Source of the DNA: Simiduia litorea
Lineage (GTDB): Bacteria > Pseudomonadota > Gammaproteobacteria > Pseudomonadales > Cellvibrionaceae
Direction: 5' to 3'
Length of the DNA: 64,000 bases
Assembly: GCF_042853465.1 (NCBI RefSeq)
Contig: NZ_AP031497.1
Location: 1,054,001-1,118,000 of the forward strand
The position numbers and the translations under genes are program-made. The notes below the pieces were generated by a model. It saw only the letters and a program-made list of their open reading frames with translations. It was not told the origin of the DNA and did not search any database. Positions 8,243 through 16,996 of this stretch are shown in pieces (within the stretch, counting starts at the first letter, position 1; each line of letters opens with the position of its first letter).

Positions 8243-9838
8243 TTGATCGTCAAATTTATAAAAAACTTAGTGGGTGGCCAGCATTCAGCCCCCAAGCCCA
8301 GTGAAGGCAAGCAAGAAGTCAGGCAAAATCGCAGTTCAGACAGTAAACAGCCAAGTCGAGTCCCGAGGCCAGAAAAACCCGACGCTAAAGGTGCAAGTGA
8401 CTCTCGAGCTAAGCATAGTGGTCATCGTCAGGGTGGTCGTGGCCGAGGGGCAAAACGCGATAACGCTCCAGCAAAAGACGCCCCTCAAGAGCCAAAGGCC
8501 GCTGATAACTGGGATATATCAGCGTTTAAGGTTGCCAAGGTTGCCGATAAAACACGCTTCCACGACTTAGATCTTCCTCTACCGTTGATGCACGCCATCG
8601 CTGACCTCGGTTTTGAGTACGCATCCCCTATACAGGCGCAATCCTTGCCTTATGCGCTGAATGGCGATGATTTAGTGGGCAAGGCGCAAACAGGCACGGG
8701 TAAAACGGCCGCCTTTTTAATCGCTATCATTGATGAGCTGATGAATAACCCGATTCAGGGTGAGCGTTTTGCCGGCGAGGCGCGCGCGCTGATTATTGCG
8801 CCGACGCGCGAATTGGTAATTCAAATTGCCGATGATGCCAAGTTGCTAACCAAGTACACGGACTTAACCGTACACACCTTGGTTGGTGGCATGGATTACG
8901 GCAAGCAACAGCAGCGCTTGCATGGAGAGTTGGTCGATATTTTGGTGGCGACGCCCGGCCGTCTGATTGATTTTACTGGTAACCGCGATTGTTATTTGGA
9001 TCATGTCGAAATTCTGGTGCTCGATGAAGCCGATCGCATGTTGGACATGGGCTTTATTCCGCAAGTGCGCAGAATTATTCGCCAGACACCGCAGAAATCG
9101 CAGCGCCAAACGCTGCTATTCTCTGCCACCTTTACCGACGACGTGTTGAGCTTGGCGGAGCAGTGGACGGTCGATCCCGTGCGTATTGAGATTGAGCCCG
9201 AATCGGTGGCTACCGATACCGTCGAGCAATTTGTCTATCTTGCCAGCACGGAAGAAAAGTACACGCTGCTCTATAATTTGTTGAATCAAGATAACGTAGA
9301 AAGCTTGATTGTGTTTGCCAATCGCAGAGATGAATGTCGGCGTTTACACGAGCAGTTAATTGCCCATGGCTTTAAAGCTGGCTTGTTATCCGGTGAGGTC
9401 GCACAAAATAAGCGTGTTAAAACACTCGATGACTTTAAAACCGGCAGAATAAAAGTGTTAGTGGCAACCGATGTTGCTGGCCGAGGTATCCATATTAGTG
9501 GCATCAGTCATGTGGTCAATTTCACCTTGCCCGAAGAGCCTGAGGATTACGTGCATCGCATTGGTCGAACTGGCCGCGCCGGTAGTCATGGTACATCTAT
9601 CAGCTTTGCCTGCGAGGACGATGCCTTTCGGTTGATGCCTATTGGTGATTTGCTAGGTGCGCCCTTGAAGTGCGAGCAACCACCTGAAGTCTTGTTGGCA
9701 CCCACCCCGGCTTTACTGCCGCCGGCAAAGCGCTCGAGAGGCCCCAGGCCTTCCAGTGGTGGTCGCTCTGGCAGCTCGTCCAGAGGTGGTGGAAGCAGAT
9801 CTGGTGGGCATCGCTCAAGCGGGCACCGATCCCGATAA
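8243..9838 (+). CDS. rhlB: DEAD-box ATP-dependent RNA helicase RhlB
   Basis: RNA helicase of the RhlB group, which helps unwind structured RNA in mRNA decay. 531 residues from a TTG start with GGTGAG 9 bases upstream; the N-terminus MIVKFIKNL resembles the start of pseudomonad RhlB. A basic, low-complexity N-terminal arm (to about 100) precedes the Q-motif region (FHDLDLPLPLMHAIADLGF), Walker A AQTGTGKT (about 148-155), PTRELV, DEAD (261-264), SAT and the C-terminal helicase motifs (VATDVAGRGIHI, HRIGRTGRAG). After about residue 490 a Ser/Gly/Arg-rich tail extends the protein. Nearest relative by motif order is Pseudomonas RhlB. A strong terminator follows. Confidence 0.92.
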   Translation: MIVKFIKNLVGGQHSAPKPSEGKQEVRQNRSSDSKQPSRVPRPEKPDAKGASDSRAKHSGHRQGGRGRGAKRDNAPAKDAPQEPKAADNWDISAFKVAKVADKTRFHDLDLPLPLMHAIADLGFEYASPIQAQSLPYALNGDDLVGKAQTGTGKTAAFLIAIIDELMNNPIQGERFAGEARALIIAPTRELVIQIADDAKLLTKYTDLTVHTLVGGMDYGKQQQRLHGELVDILVATPGRLIDFTGNRDCYLDHVEILVLDEADRMLDMGFIPQVRRIIRQTPQKSQRQTLLFSATFTDDVLSLAEQWTVDPVRIEIEPESVATDTVEQFVYLASTEEKYTLLYNLLNQDNVESLIVFANRRDECRRLHEQLIAHGFKAGLLSGEVAQNKRVKTLDDFKTGRIKVLVATDVAGRGIHISGISHVVNFTLPEEPEDYVHRIGRTGRAGSHGTSISFACEDDAFRLMPIGDLLGAPLKCEQPPEVLLAPTPALLPPAKRSRGPRPSSGGRSGSSSRGGGSRSGGHRSSGHRSR

Positions 9839-9850
9839 CGCATTAATCAA

Positions 9851-9872
9851 CCCGGCAGCCGCCGGGTTTTTT
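9851..9872 (+). terminator. Rho-independent terminator after rhlB
   Basis: A 6-bp perfect stem, CCCGGC and GCCGGG, with a 4-base loop is followed by six T residues, 13 bases after the rhlB stop. It isolates rhlB from the downstream response-regulator gene. Confidence 0.9.
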
Positions 9873-9926
9873 ATTTCCGGTCTAGACTGATAGGCATCTT
9901 TGCGAAAATGTTTAGGACGGAACACC

Positions 9927-11198
9927 ATGAAACGTATATTAGTGGTTGAAGACAGTCAGCTCGTCACTAAGGTTGTACGGCATGTTGTTAAACTCGATAG
10001 TGGTTTGGAGGCGGTTTACGCCTCCAGCCTTGCTGAGGCTAAGGAGCAGTTAGCTCGTAATAATGGGCAGTTGTTTGCGGCATTGGCCGATTTAAATTTA
10101 CCGGATGCGCCTGACGGTGAAGTGGTTGATTTAATTTTGGCCGAAGGTATACCCACCATTGTGCTAACCGGCAGTTATGATGAACAGCGACGCGAGAAAA
10201 TATTGGCCAAAGGAATTGTCGATTATGTGGTGAAAGAGGGTCGGTATTCTTATGAATATGCCATCGGTGTTGTACACCGGCTTGCCCACAATCAGGCGAC
10301 GACGGTTCTCGTCGTCGATGATTCAGAGACTTCTCGACGATATATTTCTGAGCTATTAAAGCGCCAGCAGTTTGTCGTTTTAACCGCATCTAATGGCGTT
10401 GAGGCTATTAAATTGTTACTGGCGCACGAGGATATTAAGCTGGTGATAACTGACTTCAACATGCCCATGATGGACGGCATAGAGTTAGTTAAAAACATTC
10501 GCTATAAGTATGAGAAAAGCGACCTAGTGATTATTGGGTTGTCGGGCCGGGGAGAGAAATCGTTATCGGCGCAGTTTATTAAAAATGGTGCAAATGATTT
10601 TTTACATAAACCCTTCAACTACGAAGAGTTTACTTGTCGAGTTAGGCACAATGTGGAATCCCTCGAACTAATACAGCAGATTCGTGCGGCAGCGTTTAAG
10701 GATTATCTGACGGGCGCCTGGAATCGGCGCTACTTTTTCGACCATGCCGAACCTATTCATCGGGAAGCCATACAGAATCAATCCCAACTTGCCGTCGTGC
10801 TCATCGATCTGGATCATTTTAAAAAGATTAATGACTCTTACGGCCATGAAGCCGGTGACCAAGTGTTAGTTGAGGTGGCGAGTCTATTGAATACCAAGCT
10901 CAACCGCTTTCTGGTGGCTCGAGCAGGTGGTGAAGAATTTTTTGTCTTATTGCCGGGTTTAGATAACGATCAGGCGCAATCGTTGATTTCACAATTGCGT
11001 CAAATGCTCGCGTCTCGCCCAGTCATATTGGCGGATGGTACCGAGCTTTATATCAGCTTTAGTGCGGGTGTGACCAATCAGCTTTGCGGTAATTTGGATG
11101 AGCAGCTCGCAGTCGCCGACAGGTTTCTGTTCCGTGCCAAAGACGCAGGTCGAAACCTCGTGGTGGGCGACGACGATGAAGATGACGACAATGTTTAA
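9927..11198 (+). CDS. Response regulator diguanylate cyclase, REC-REC-GGDEF
   Basis: Cytoplasmic two-component output protein that should make c-di-GMP when phosphorylated. 423 residues from ATG 9927, preceded by AGGACGG at 6 bases; an upstream TTG at 9900 lacks such a site. The first receiver (about 3-115) keeps the acidic pair VVED, the phospho-acceptor Asp in LADLNLPD, Thr in VLTGS and Lys in VVKEG. The second (about 125-240) keeps VVDDS, ITDFNMPMMDG, LSGRG and HKPF. Both could therefore be phosphorylated. The GGDEF domain (about 260-410) has DYLTGAWNRR and GGEEF, with no RxxD site. The tail is very acidic. No histidine kinase gene lies nearby, so its partner is orphaned or unlinked. Confidence 0.93.
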   Translation: MKRILVVEDSQLVTKVVRHVVKLDSGLEAVYASSLAEAKEQLARNNGQLFAALADLNLPDAPDGEVVDLILAEGIPTIVLTGSYDEQRREKILAKGIVDYVVKEGRYSYEYAIGVVHRLAHNQATTVLVVDDSETSRRYISELLKRQQFVVLTASNGVEAIKLLLAHEDIKLVITDFNMPMMDGIELVKNIRYKYEKSDLVIIGLSGRGEKSLSAQFIKNGANDFLHKPFNYEEFTCRVRHNVESLELIQQIRAAAFKDYLTGAWNRRYFFDHAEPIHREAIQNQSQLAVVLIDLDHFKKINDSYGHEAGDQVLVEVASLLNTKLNRFLVARAGGEEFFVLLPGLDNDQAQSLISQLRQMLASRPVILADGTELYISFSAGVTNQLCGNLDEQLAVADRFLFRAKDAGRNLVVGDDDEDDDNV

Positions 11199-11216
11199 GT
11201 GTCAATCCATCGAGCT

Positions 11217-11990
11217 TCAAGAACTCAACAGTCTCGAGGGGTCTAAGGGTTTACCCTGAATGTCTCTTAACCAGAATACGGTAGCGCCGGCAACGGCTAT
11301 CGGCATCACGAATATATTCAATACCGGTACCATGTTGCCGAACATAACGAGGCCACCAAAACTGTAGCTACCCAGTGTTTGGCTGCCGAGTTGAGCGCGT
11401 AGCGTTTTAAAGGGTGTTTTGTGGTTGTCAGAGGCATAGTCAACATATTGGATCGACATACACCAGGCACCCCAAAGTACGCCAATAATGGGCGCTAGTA
11501 AGTTCACGATTGGGATAAATGCTAATACGAACATAAGTAGTAGTACCAAGAAACCGCGCGAAATGAAATACCACAACTTCAACAGTTCACGTAACAGCGT
11601 TCTTGGGATCATTTGGTGCAGTGGCTCTGCGGGTGGAGCAATACCGGTTAATTTCTCTTCTATTTTTTCTGCAAGGATACCGTTGAACGGCGCGGCAATT
11701 AAATTAGTGATAATGCTAAAGCTGTAGCCATAGACAAATATCACTAGAAAGGCTGCAAACAGCCAAAGAATACTGCCTAAGAAACTAAGCCAGCCGGGCA
11801 GATAGCTCATCATGCCGTCCATCAGTAGGCCAAACTCGCTTAACAGCCAAGCGGTTACCACAAAGAATAAAACCACGTTAATGATCATCGGCACTAAAAT
11901 AAACACCCGCAATTCTGGCTGCAGAATGAGCTTGAGACCCAGCGAGAGAGCGGCTGGGCCTGAGGTTGGGTTGCCATTCAATGCGAACAT
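11217..11990 (-). CDS. cysZ: CysZ-like (EI24 family) membrane protein
   Basis: Inner-membrane protein of the EI24/CysZ family; E. coli CysZ mediates sulfate uptake for cysteine synthesis. 257 residues with the family pattern: an N-terminal GLKLILQPELRVFILVPM segment, several long hydrophobic helices (VVLFFVVTAWLL, FLGSILWLFAAFLVIFVYG, GFLVLLLMFVLAFIPIVNLL) and an aromatic/Asp segment IQYVDYASDN. The C-terminus ends GKPLDPSRLLSS. It follows gatCAB and a small PA4642-family gene on the same strand and converges on the response-regulator gene 18 bases away. No cys genes flank it, so the sulfate role rests on family only. Confidence 0.85.
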   Translation of the reverse strand: MFALNGNPTSGPAALSLGLKLILQPELRVFILVPMIINVVLFFVVTAWLLSEFGLLMDGMMSYLPGWLSFLGSILWLFAAFLVIFVYGYSFSIITNLIAAPFNGILAEKIEEKLTGIAPPAEPLHQMIPRTLLRELLKLWYFISRGFLVLLLMFVLAFIPIVNLLAPIIGVLWGAWCMSIQYVDYASDNHKTPFKTLRAQLGSQTLGSYSFGGLVMFGNMVPVLNIFVMPIAVAGATVFWLRDIQGKPLDPSRLLSS

Positions 11991-12011
11991 GTAAATCCCT
12001 TGTGATAGTAC

Positions 12012-12308
12012 TTAGTGTGCGCCGGCTTCGGTCAGGATGGCAGCATAGTCACTACCTTGGCGGTGTTGCTTGGCCAAGGTAAGCAGTGTTTGCCCTTCGC
12101 TGTTTTTGGCGTCGATATTTCTGCCTGCCTCGAGAAAAAAACCAACGAAAGTTGCGAAATTTTCCGCAACCATACCGCGGTAGGCTTTTTCTAGACAGTG
12201 AAAGTCGGCGTCTACCCCAGCTGGCGGTGTGACATCTAAAAAGGTTTTTACTTGCTCGTCGCTAAATACTTCGCCGAGAACTTTTTGTTTATCTTTTTTG
12301 AGAGACAT
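12012..12308 (-). CDS. PA4642-family small protein
   Basis: 98-residue protein matching, from memory, the conserved PA4642 family of gammaproteobacteria: it begins MSLKKDKQKVLGE and contains PPAGVDADFHCLEKAYRGM and FVGFFLEAGRNIDAKN. The second half resembles one ankyrin-type repeat (FLEAGRNIDAKNSEGQTLL), suggesting a binding role. Function is unknown. It lies 59 bases downstream of gatB and 21 bases upstream of the CysZ-like gene, probably in the same transcript. Confidence 0.82.
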   Translation of the reverse strand: MSLKKDKQKVLGEVFSDEQVKTFLDVTPPAGVDADFHCLEKAYRGMVAENFATFVGFFLEAGRNIDAKNSEGQTLLTLAKQHRQGSDYAAILTEAGAH

Positions 12309-12367
12309 ATTTATGAACCTGTTGCTGTGCAGCCGTGGGCTGCACTCAGTCGTTGTTGATGTGACGT

Positions 12368-13819
12368 TTAAAGGAGTGCGTTGAGCTTCTTCAGCAGAAT
12401 GTCATTGATCGCTTGAGGGTTTGCCTGTCCCTTTGACGCTTTCATGATCTGGCCAACGAAGAAACCGAGCATTTTAGGTCGCTTGTCTGGGTCAGCTGCA
12501 CGGTAGTTTTCTACTTGTTTCGGGCTTGCTGCAATAATGTCATCGGCCATGGCTTCGAGGGCACCGGTATCCGATACCTGCTTGAGCCCACGCGCGTCGA
12601 TAATAGTATCGGCGTCGCCTTCGCCGGCCCAGAGGCCATCGAAAACGTCCTTGGCTTGCTTGCTGGAGATGGTGCCGTCTTTAATGCGCGCAATCATACC
12701 GCCTAACTGCTCAGCGCTAACGGGGCTGGCAGAAAGGCTCAAGTCGTCTGCGTTCAAACGCGCCGCTAATTCGCCCATGATCCAGTTGGCAGACAGTTTC
12801 GCTTCGCCAGAGGCGAGTACTGCTTTTTCAAAGAACTGGGCTGTCGTTAGATCGTCGGCCAATTGTGCGGCATCGTAATCGGATAGCTGGTAGCTCTCAA
12901 TAAAGCGTGCTCGACGTGCGTTGGGTAGTTCGGGCAGGCTGGCTCGCACTGACTCGATGTAGTCGTCGTCGAGGATGACGGGCAGTAGATCGGGGCAGGG
13001 GAAGTAGCGGTAGTCGTTCGCTTCTTCCTTTGAACGCATGGAGCGAGCCTCTTTGCGTTCGCCGTTATACAGGCGCGTTTCTTGTCGCACAGTGCCGCCA
13101 TCTTCGATTAGATCGATTTGACGCTCGACTTCTAATTTAATGGCTTCCTCCATGAAGCGGAAGGAGTTTAAGTTCTTTGTTTCGGTGCGCGTGCCCAGTT
13201 TTTCCTCGCCCAGAGGTCGCACAGAAATATTGACATCGAAGCGCATGGAGCCCTGTGACATCTCGCCATCGCAAATGCCGAGCGAAGTTACGATAGAGTG
13301 TAATTTTTTCGCAAAGGCTACAGCCTCTTCGGCATTGCGCATGTCGGGCTCGGAGACAATCTCAATCAGTGGTGTGCCGGCGCGGTTCAAATCGATACCG
13401 CTCATGCCGTGGTAGTCTTCGTGCAGAGATTTACCCGCATCCTCTTCTAGGTGCGCATGGTGGATTCGCACCTGCTTTGTGCGTCCACCGCTCAATTCGA
13501 TCTCAACGACGCCGGCGCCAACAATGGGGGCTTCCAGCTGCGTGGTTTGATAGCCCTTGGGTAGGTCGGGGTAAAAATAATTTTTGCGCTCAAAAAATGA
13601 ACGTTTGCCGATGTCCGCATTGATTGCCAAGCCAAACATGGTGGCATAGCGGTAGGCTTGCTGGTTTACTACGGGCAGCGTGCCCGGCATGGCGAGATCG
13701 ATAGCGCAAGCTTGTGTGTTCGGCTCAGCGCCGAACGCCGTGCTGGCGCCGGAAAATATTTTTGTTGCTGTGGCCAGTTGCACATGCACTTCTAGGCCGA
13801 TAACCGTTTCCCATTGCAT
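12368..13819 (-). CDS. gatB: Asp/Glu-tRNA amidotransferase subunit B
   Basis: Subunit B of GatCAB, which converts mischarged Glu-tRNA(Gln) and/or Asp-tRNA(Asn) to the correct aminoacyl-tRNA. Full length at 483 residues. The N-terminal catalytic cradle shows WETVIGLEVHVQL, ERKNYFYPDLPKGYQ and EDAGKSLHE; RTETKNLNSFRFMEEA and DYRYFPCPDLLPV follow. The C-terminal Yqey-like domain (about 330-483) ends MLGFFVGQIMKASKGQANP. It binds the tRNA and carries the kinase (phosphoryl-transfer) site. It is third in gatC-gatA-gatB, 25 bases after gatA. Presence of GatCAB implies that at least one of GlnRS or AsnRS specificity is handled indirectly. Confidence 0.97.
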   Translation of the reverse strand: MQWETVIGLEVHVQLATATKIFSGASTAFGAEPNTQACAIDLAMPGTLPVVNQQAYRYATMFGLAINADIGKRSFFERKNYFYPDLPKGYQTTQLEAPIVGAGVVEIELSGGRTKQVRIHHAHLEEDAGKSLHEDYHGMSGIDLNRAGTPLIEIVSEPDMRNAEEAVAFAKKLHSIVTSLGICDGEMSQGSMRFDVNISVRPLGEEKLGTRTETKNLNSFRFMEEAIKLEVERQIDLIEDGGTVRQETRLYNGERKEARSMRSKEEANDYRYFPCPDLLPVILDDDYIESVRASLPELPNARRARFIESYQLSDYDAAQLADDLTTAQFFEKAVLASGEAKLSANWIMGELAARLNADDLSLSASPVSAEQLGGMIARIKDGTISSKQAKDVFDGLWAGEGDADTIIDARGLKQVSDTGALEAMADDIIAASPKQVENYRAADPDKRPKMLGFFVGQIMKASKGQANPQAINDILLKKLNALL

Positions 13820-13844
13820 AGGGATGACTCCTTAAAAATATGGC

Positions 13845-15299
13845 CTATTCGATGCCTTGCGGCGCCAGTTGGTGAAAATTGGTCGCCTGTTGGAATTTGT
13901 GCGCGGCATTGAGCATGCGCGCCTCTTCAAAATAATTGCCAATGAGCTGAAGGCCAACGGGTTTGTTATCCACTAGACCACAGGGGATAGACATGCCCGG
14001 TAGCCCGGCTAAATTGGTGGCGATGGTGTAGATATCTTCTAGGTACATGGCAATCGGGTCTGCACCTTTGGCGCCAAAGGCAAAGGCCGGTGATGGCGAG
14101 GTGGGGCCAACCACGAGATCCACTTCTTTAAACGCGTCGACAAAATCTTGTTTGATGAGGCGGCGAACCTTTTGTGCCTTGCGGTAGTAGGCGTCGTAGT
14201 ATCCGGCAGACAGGCAGTAGGTGCCAATCAAAATACGGCGCTGTACTTCTTCACCAAAGGCTTCGCCGCGCGAGCGCTTGTACAGGTCGGATAAGTCGCT
14301 TGGGTTCTCGCAGCGGTAGCCGTAGCGAACTCCGTCGAAGCGCGACAAGTTGGCTGAGCATTCCGCAGGCGCGATCACATAATAAGCCGGAACCGCTAAG
14401 GCGGAGTGCGGCAAGCTAATCTCTTTAACTTTTGCGCCCATGGCTTGATATTGTTTGATCGCCGCCTCTACCGCTTTTTGCGTGCCAGCGTCTAAACCTT
14501 CGCCGAAATATTCTTTTGGTACACCCAAGGTTAAACCGTCAAGTGAGTCGTTTAAATGGGCGCTGTAATCGGGTACCTCGCGGTCGATGTTGGTTGAATC
14601 TTTTGGATCGAAAGATGCCATGGCATTCATCATTAACGCGGCGTCTTCGGCGGTGCGCGTTAGCGGCCCAGCTTGATCGAGGCTGGATGCGAAGGCAATC
14701 ATGCCCCAGCGAGATACGCGGCCATAGGTGGGCTTTAAGCCGGTTAGGCCACACAGGGCCGCAGGCTGGCGAATCGAACCGCCGGTGTCGGTTGCTGTTG
14801 CGGCCGGGGCTAGGCGCGCGGCGACGGCTGCAGCGGAACCACCGGACGAACCACCGGGAACACAGTTAACATCCCACGGGTTTTTTACCGGGCCGTAGAA
14901 GCTGGTTTCATTCGATGAGCCCATGGCGAATTCGTCCATGTTGGTTTTACCCAACATCACAGCGCCGGCCGTTTGGTAATTTTCCACCACCGTTGCATCG
15001 TAGGGGGAAATGAAATTATCGAGCATTTTCGAGCCGCAGCTGGTACGAATGCCCTTGGTGCAAAAAATATCTTTGTGCGCAATGGGTACGCCGCACAGTG
15101 GGTTGGTGTCACCTTGGGCGAGTCTCGCATCGGCGGCTTTTGCCTGTGCGATGGCGACGTCTTCGGTGATGGTAATAAAACTGTTGTAGTTGCCGTCTAG
15201 GCGTTTTATGCGCGCTAGAAAATGACGCGTGAGCTCTTCGCTTGACCAAGCTTTAGATTGCAGGCCCGCACTCAGTTCGGCGATAGTTTTGTTGTGCAT
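13845..15299 (-). CDS. gatA: Asp/Glu-tRNA amidotransferase subunit A
   Basis: Amidase-signature glutaminase subunit of GatCAB; it releases ammonia from glutamine and channels it to GatB. 484 residues, typical length. The Ser-cisSer-Lys machinery is visible: Lys in IAHKDIF, and the serines in GGSSGGSAAA and TDTGGSIRQPAA. The Cys-containing substrate region and C-terminal NLAGLPGMSIPCGL are conserved. The gene sits between gatC (22 bases upstream) and gatB. Confidence 0.98.
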   Translation of the reverse strand: MHNKTIAELSAGLQSKAWSSEELTRHFLARIKRLDGNYNSFITITEDVAIAQAKAADARLAQGDTNPLCGVPIAHKDIFCTKGIRTSCGSKMLDNFISPYDATVVENYQTAGAVMLGKTNMDEFAMGSSNETSFYGPVKNPWDVNCVPGGSSGGSAAAVAARLAPAATATDTGGSIRQPAALCGLTGLKPTYGRVSRWGMIAFASSLDQAGPLTRTAEDAALMMNAMASFDPKDSTNIDREVPDYSAHLNDSLDGLTLGVPKEYFGEGLDAGTQKAVEAAIKQYQAMGAKVKEISLPHSALAVPAYYVIAPAECSANLSRFDGVRYGYRCENPSDLSDLYKRSRGEAFGEEVQRRILIGTYCLSAGYYDAYYRKAQKVRRLIKQDFVDAFKEVDLVVGPTSPSPAFAFGAKGADPIAMYLEDIYTIATNLAGLPGMSIPCGLVDNKPVGLQLIGNYFEEARMLNAAHKFQQATNFHQLAPQGIE

Positions 15300-15321
15300 G
15301 TTGTTGTCCTTAATGCGACGA

Positions 15322-15609
15322 TCAGTCGATAACCTTGGGTACTAGGTAGAGGCCATCTTCTGTGGCTGGTGCAATTGCTTGGAAGGCGTCGCGCTGGTTG
15401 GTTTCGGTGACCACATCGGCGCGCAAGCGCTGGTTGGCATCCATTGGGTGTGCCATGGGCGCAACCTTGTCGGTGTCGGCTGCTTGTAACTGGTCCACGA
15501 GCGCCAGCACATTGGCTAAGCGGTTGGTGACTTCGTCGATTGTCGCTTCGCTGATTTCTAGCCGCGCGAGTTCGCCCAACTTTTCAATATCAGATCGATC
15601 CACTGCCAT
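15322..15609 (-). CDS. gatC: Asp/Glu-tRNA amidotransferase subunit C
   Basis: Small 95-residue stabilising subunit of GatCAB that wraps around GatA and contacts GatB. Pattern is typical: DIEKLGELARLEI near the N-terminus, LANVLALVDQLQAADTD in the middle and GLYLVPKVID at the end. First gene of the gat operon, divergent from mreB across a 335-base intergenic region. Confidence 0.96.
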   Translation of the reverse strand: MAVDRSDIEKLGELARLEISEATIDEVTNRLANVLALVDQLQAADTDKVAPMAHPMDANQRLRADVVTETNQRDAFQAIAPATEDGLYLVPKVID

Positions 15610-15944
15610 GGTAATTCTCCGTCGTCAGGATCTTGTAGTCGTACTTGAGCGCGCAAATTTTAAGCATTTGACCCTGTGGTTTCGGTCAAAGTTTGTCTAA
15701 GGGCACTAGTTTGTGAAAAAGGGCGCTAAACTTACCATATTTGCGCCTTGCTCAAAATCCCTACCGTTGTTAGAGTGCGTGGATTATGGACGAAGTGGCC
15801 ATTAACCTGCGCGATTCCTGTCACACGGCGCCTGAAGTGTAATTTATACGGTGAAAACCCTATAACAAGCGTCACAGTGGTTCACGCCAAGGCCCGACTC
15901 CTCAATAACAATTCAGTTTATCAGCAGTAAGGTGCGCCCCACCC
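15610..15944. promoter_or_regulatory. Divergent gatC / mreB intergenic region (335 bases)
   Basis: Holds the promoters of the gat operon (leftward) and mreB (rightward); no gene is supported. A 7-bp inverted repeat, TTTGACC at 15667-15673 and GGTCAAA at 15684-15690 with a 10-base spacer, is the clearest element and may be an operator or transcript hairpin. TATAAC near 15860-15865 is a possible mreB -10 but lacks a good -35. The long 5' leader of mreB is typical of the family in gammaproteobacteria. Confidence 0.45.
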
Positions 15945-16979
15945 ATGTTTAAACGCCTGCGCGGTATGTTTTCTAACGACCTGTCCATCGACTTGGGCAC
16001 GGCAAATACACTTATTTATGTACGCGAACGCGGTATCGTCCTCGATGAGCCGTCTGTGGTTGCTATTCGCCAGCACAACGGTTCCAAAATTGTGGAAGCT
16101 GTCGGCGTTGAAGCGAAGCGCATGTTGGGTCGAACCCCAGGCAATATCACCGCTATTCGGCCCTTAAAAGATGGCGTGATTGCGGATTTCCAAGTTACCG
16201 AAAAAATGCTGCAGCACTTTATCCGCAAAGTGCATGAAAATAGCTGGTTTCAGCCGTCGCCCAGAGTACTTATCTGCGTACCGTGTTTATCCACCGAGGT
16301 TGAGAAACGAGCGATTCGCGAGTCCGCCATCGGCGCTGGTGCGCGCGAAGTGCGTTTAATTGAAGAGCCCATGGCGGCCGCTATTGGCGCCGGCTTGCGG
16401 GTGGAAGAAGCCACCGGCTCTATGGTGGTAGATATCGGCGGAGGCACCACGGAGATTGCCATTATCTCCTTGAATGGTGTGGTCTACTCTGATTCCGTGC
16501 GCATTGGTGGCGACCGTTTTGACGAGGCCATTGTTAATTATGTGCGTCGCAACTACGGCTCGGTGATAGGCGATGCCACTGCTGAGCGCATTAAGCAAGA
16601 AATTGGTTGTGCTTTCCCCGGTAGTGAGGTGCGTGAAATCGACGTGCGCGGTCGCAACTTGGCTGAAGGTGTGCCGCGTAGTTTTACCTTGAATTCCGAT
16701 GAAATTCTCGAAGCGCTGCAAGAGCCTTTGGCCGGTATCGTTCAAGCGGTGAAAAGTGCGCTCGAGCAGTCGCCGCCAGAATTGGCATCTGACATCGCCG
16801 AGAGCGGTATCGTTTTGACCGGTGGCGGTGCCTTGTTGCGCGACATCGATCGCTTACTCTCTGAAGAGACTGGCTTGCCGGTTATTGTTGCCGACGATCC
16901 GTTGACTTGCGTTGCTCGTGGTGGCGGTAAGGCAATGGACCTCATGGATAAGCGAAATATCGATCTGCTGTCCTCTTAA
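15945..16979 (+). CDS. mreB: Rod-shape determining actin homologue MreB
   Basis: Actin-like ATPase that forms membrane-associated filaments directing the elongasome and lateral wall synthesis. 344 residues, usual length. ATP-binding signatures are visible: LSIDLGTANTLIYV near the N-terminus (phosphate 1), VVDIGGGTTEIAIISL (about 163-178, phosphate 2) and GIVLTGGGALLRDIDRLL (about 286-303, adenosine motif). First gene of mreBCD with mreC 17 bases downstream; its presence predicts a rod-shaped cell. Confidence 0.98.
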   Translation: MFKRLRGMFSNDLSIDLGTANTLIYVRERGIVLDEPSVVAIRQHNGSKIVEAVGVEAKRMLGRTPGNITAIRPLKDGVIADFQVTEKMLQHFIRKVHENSWFQPSPRVLICVPCLSTEVEKRAIRESAIGAGAREVRLIEEPMAAAIGAGLRVEEATGSMVVDIGGGTTEIAIISLNGVVYSDSVRIGGDRFDEAIVNYVRRNYGSVIGDATAERIKQEIGCAFPGSEVREIDVRGRNLAEGVPRSFTLNSDEILEALQEPLAGIVQAVKSALEQSPPELASDIAESGIVLTGGGALLRDIDRLLSEETGLPVIVADDPLTCVARGGGKAMDLMDKRNIDLLSS

Positions 16980-16996
16980 GCCTGTAAACAGGAGGC

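Noticed and set aside
15667..15690. TTTGACC/GGTCAAA repeat considered as the mreB -35 element
   Set aside because: No acceptable -10 lies 16-18 bases downstream on either strand, so it is recorded only as an inverted repeat within the intergenic region.
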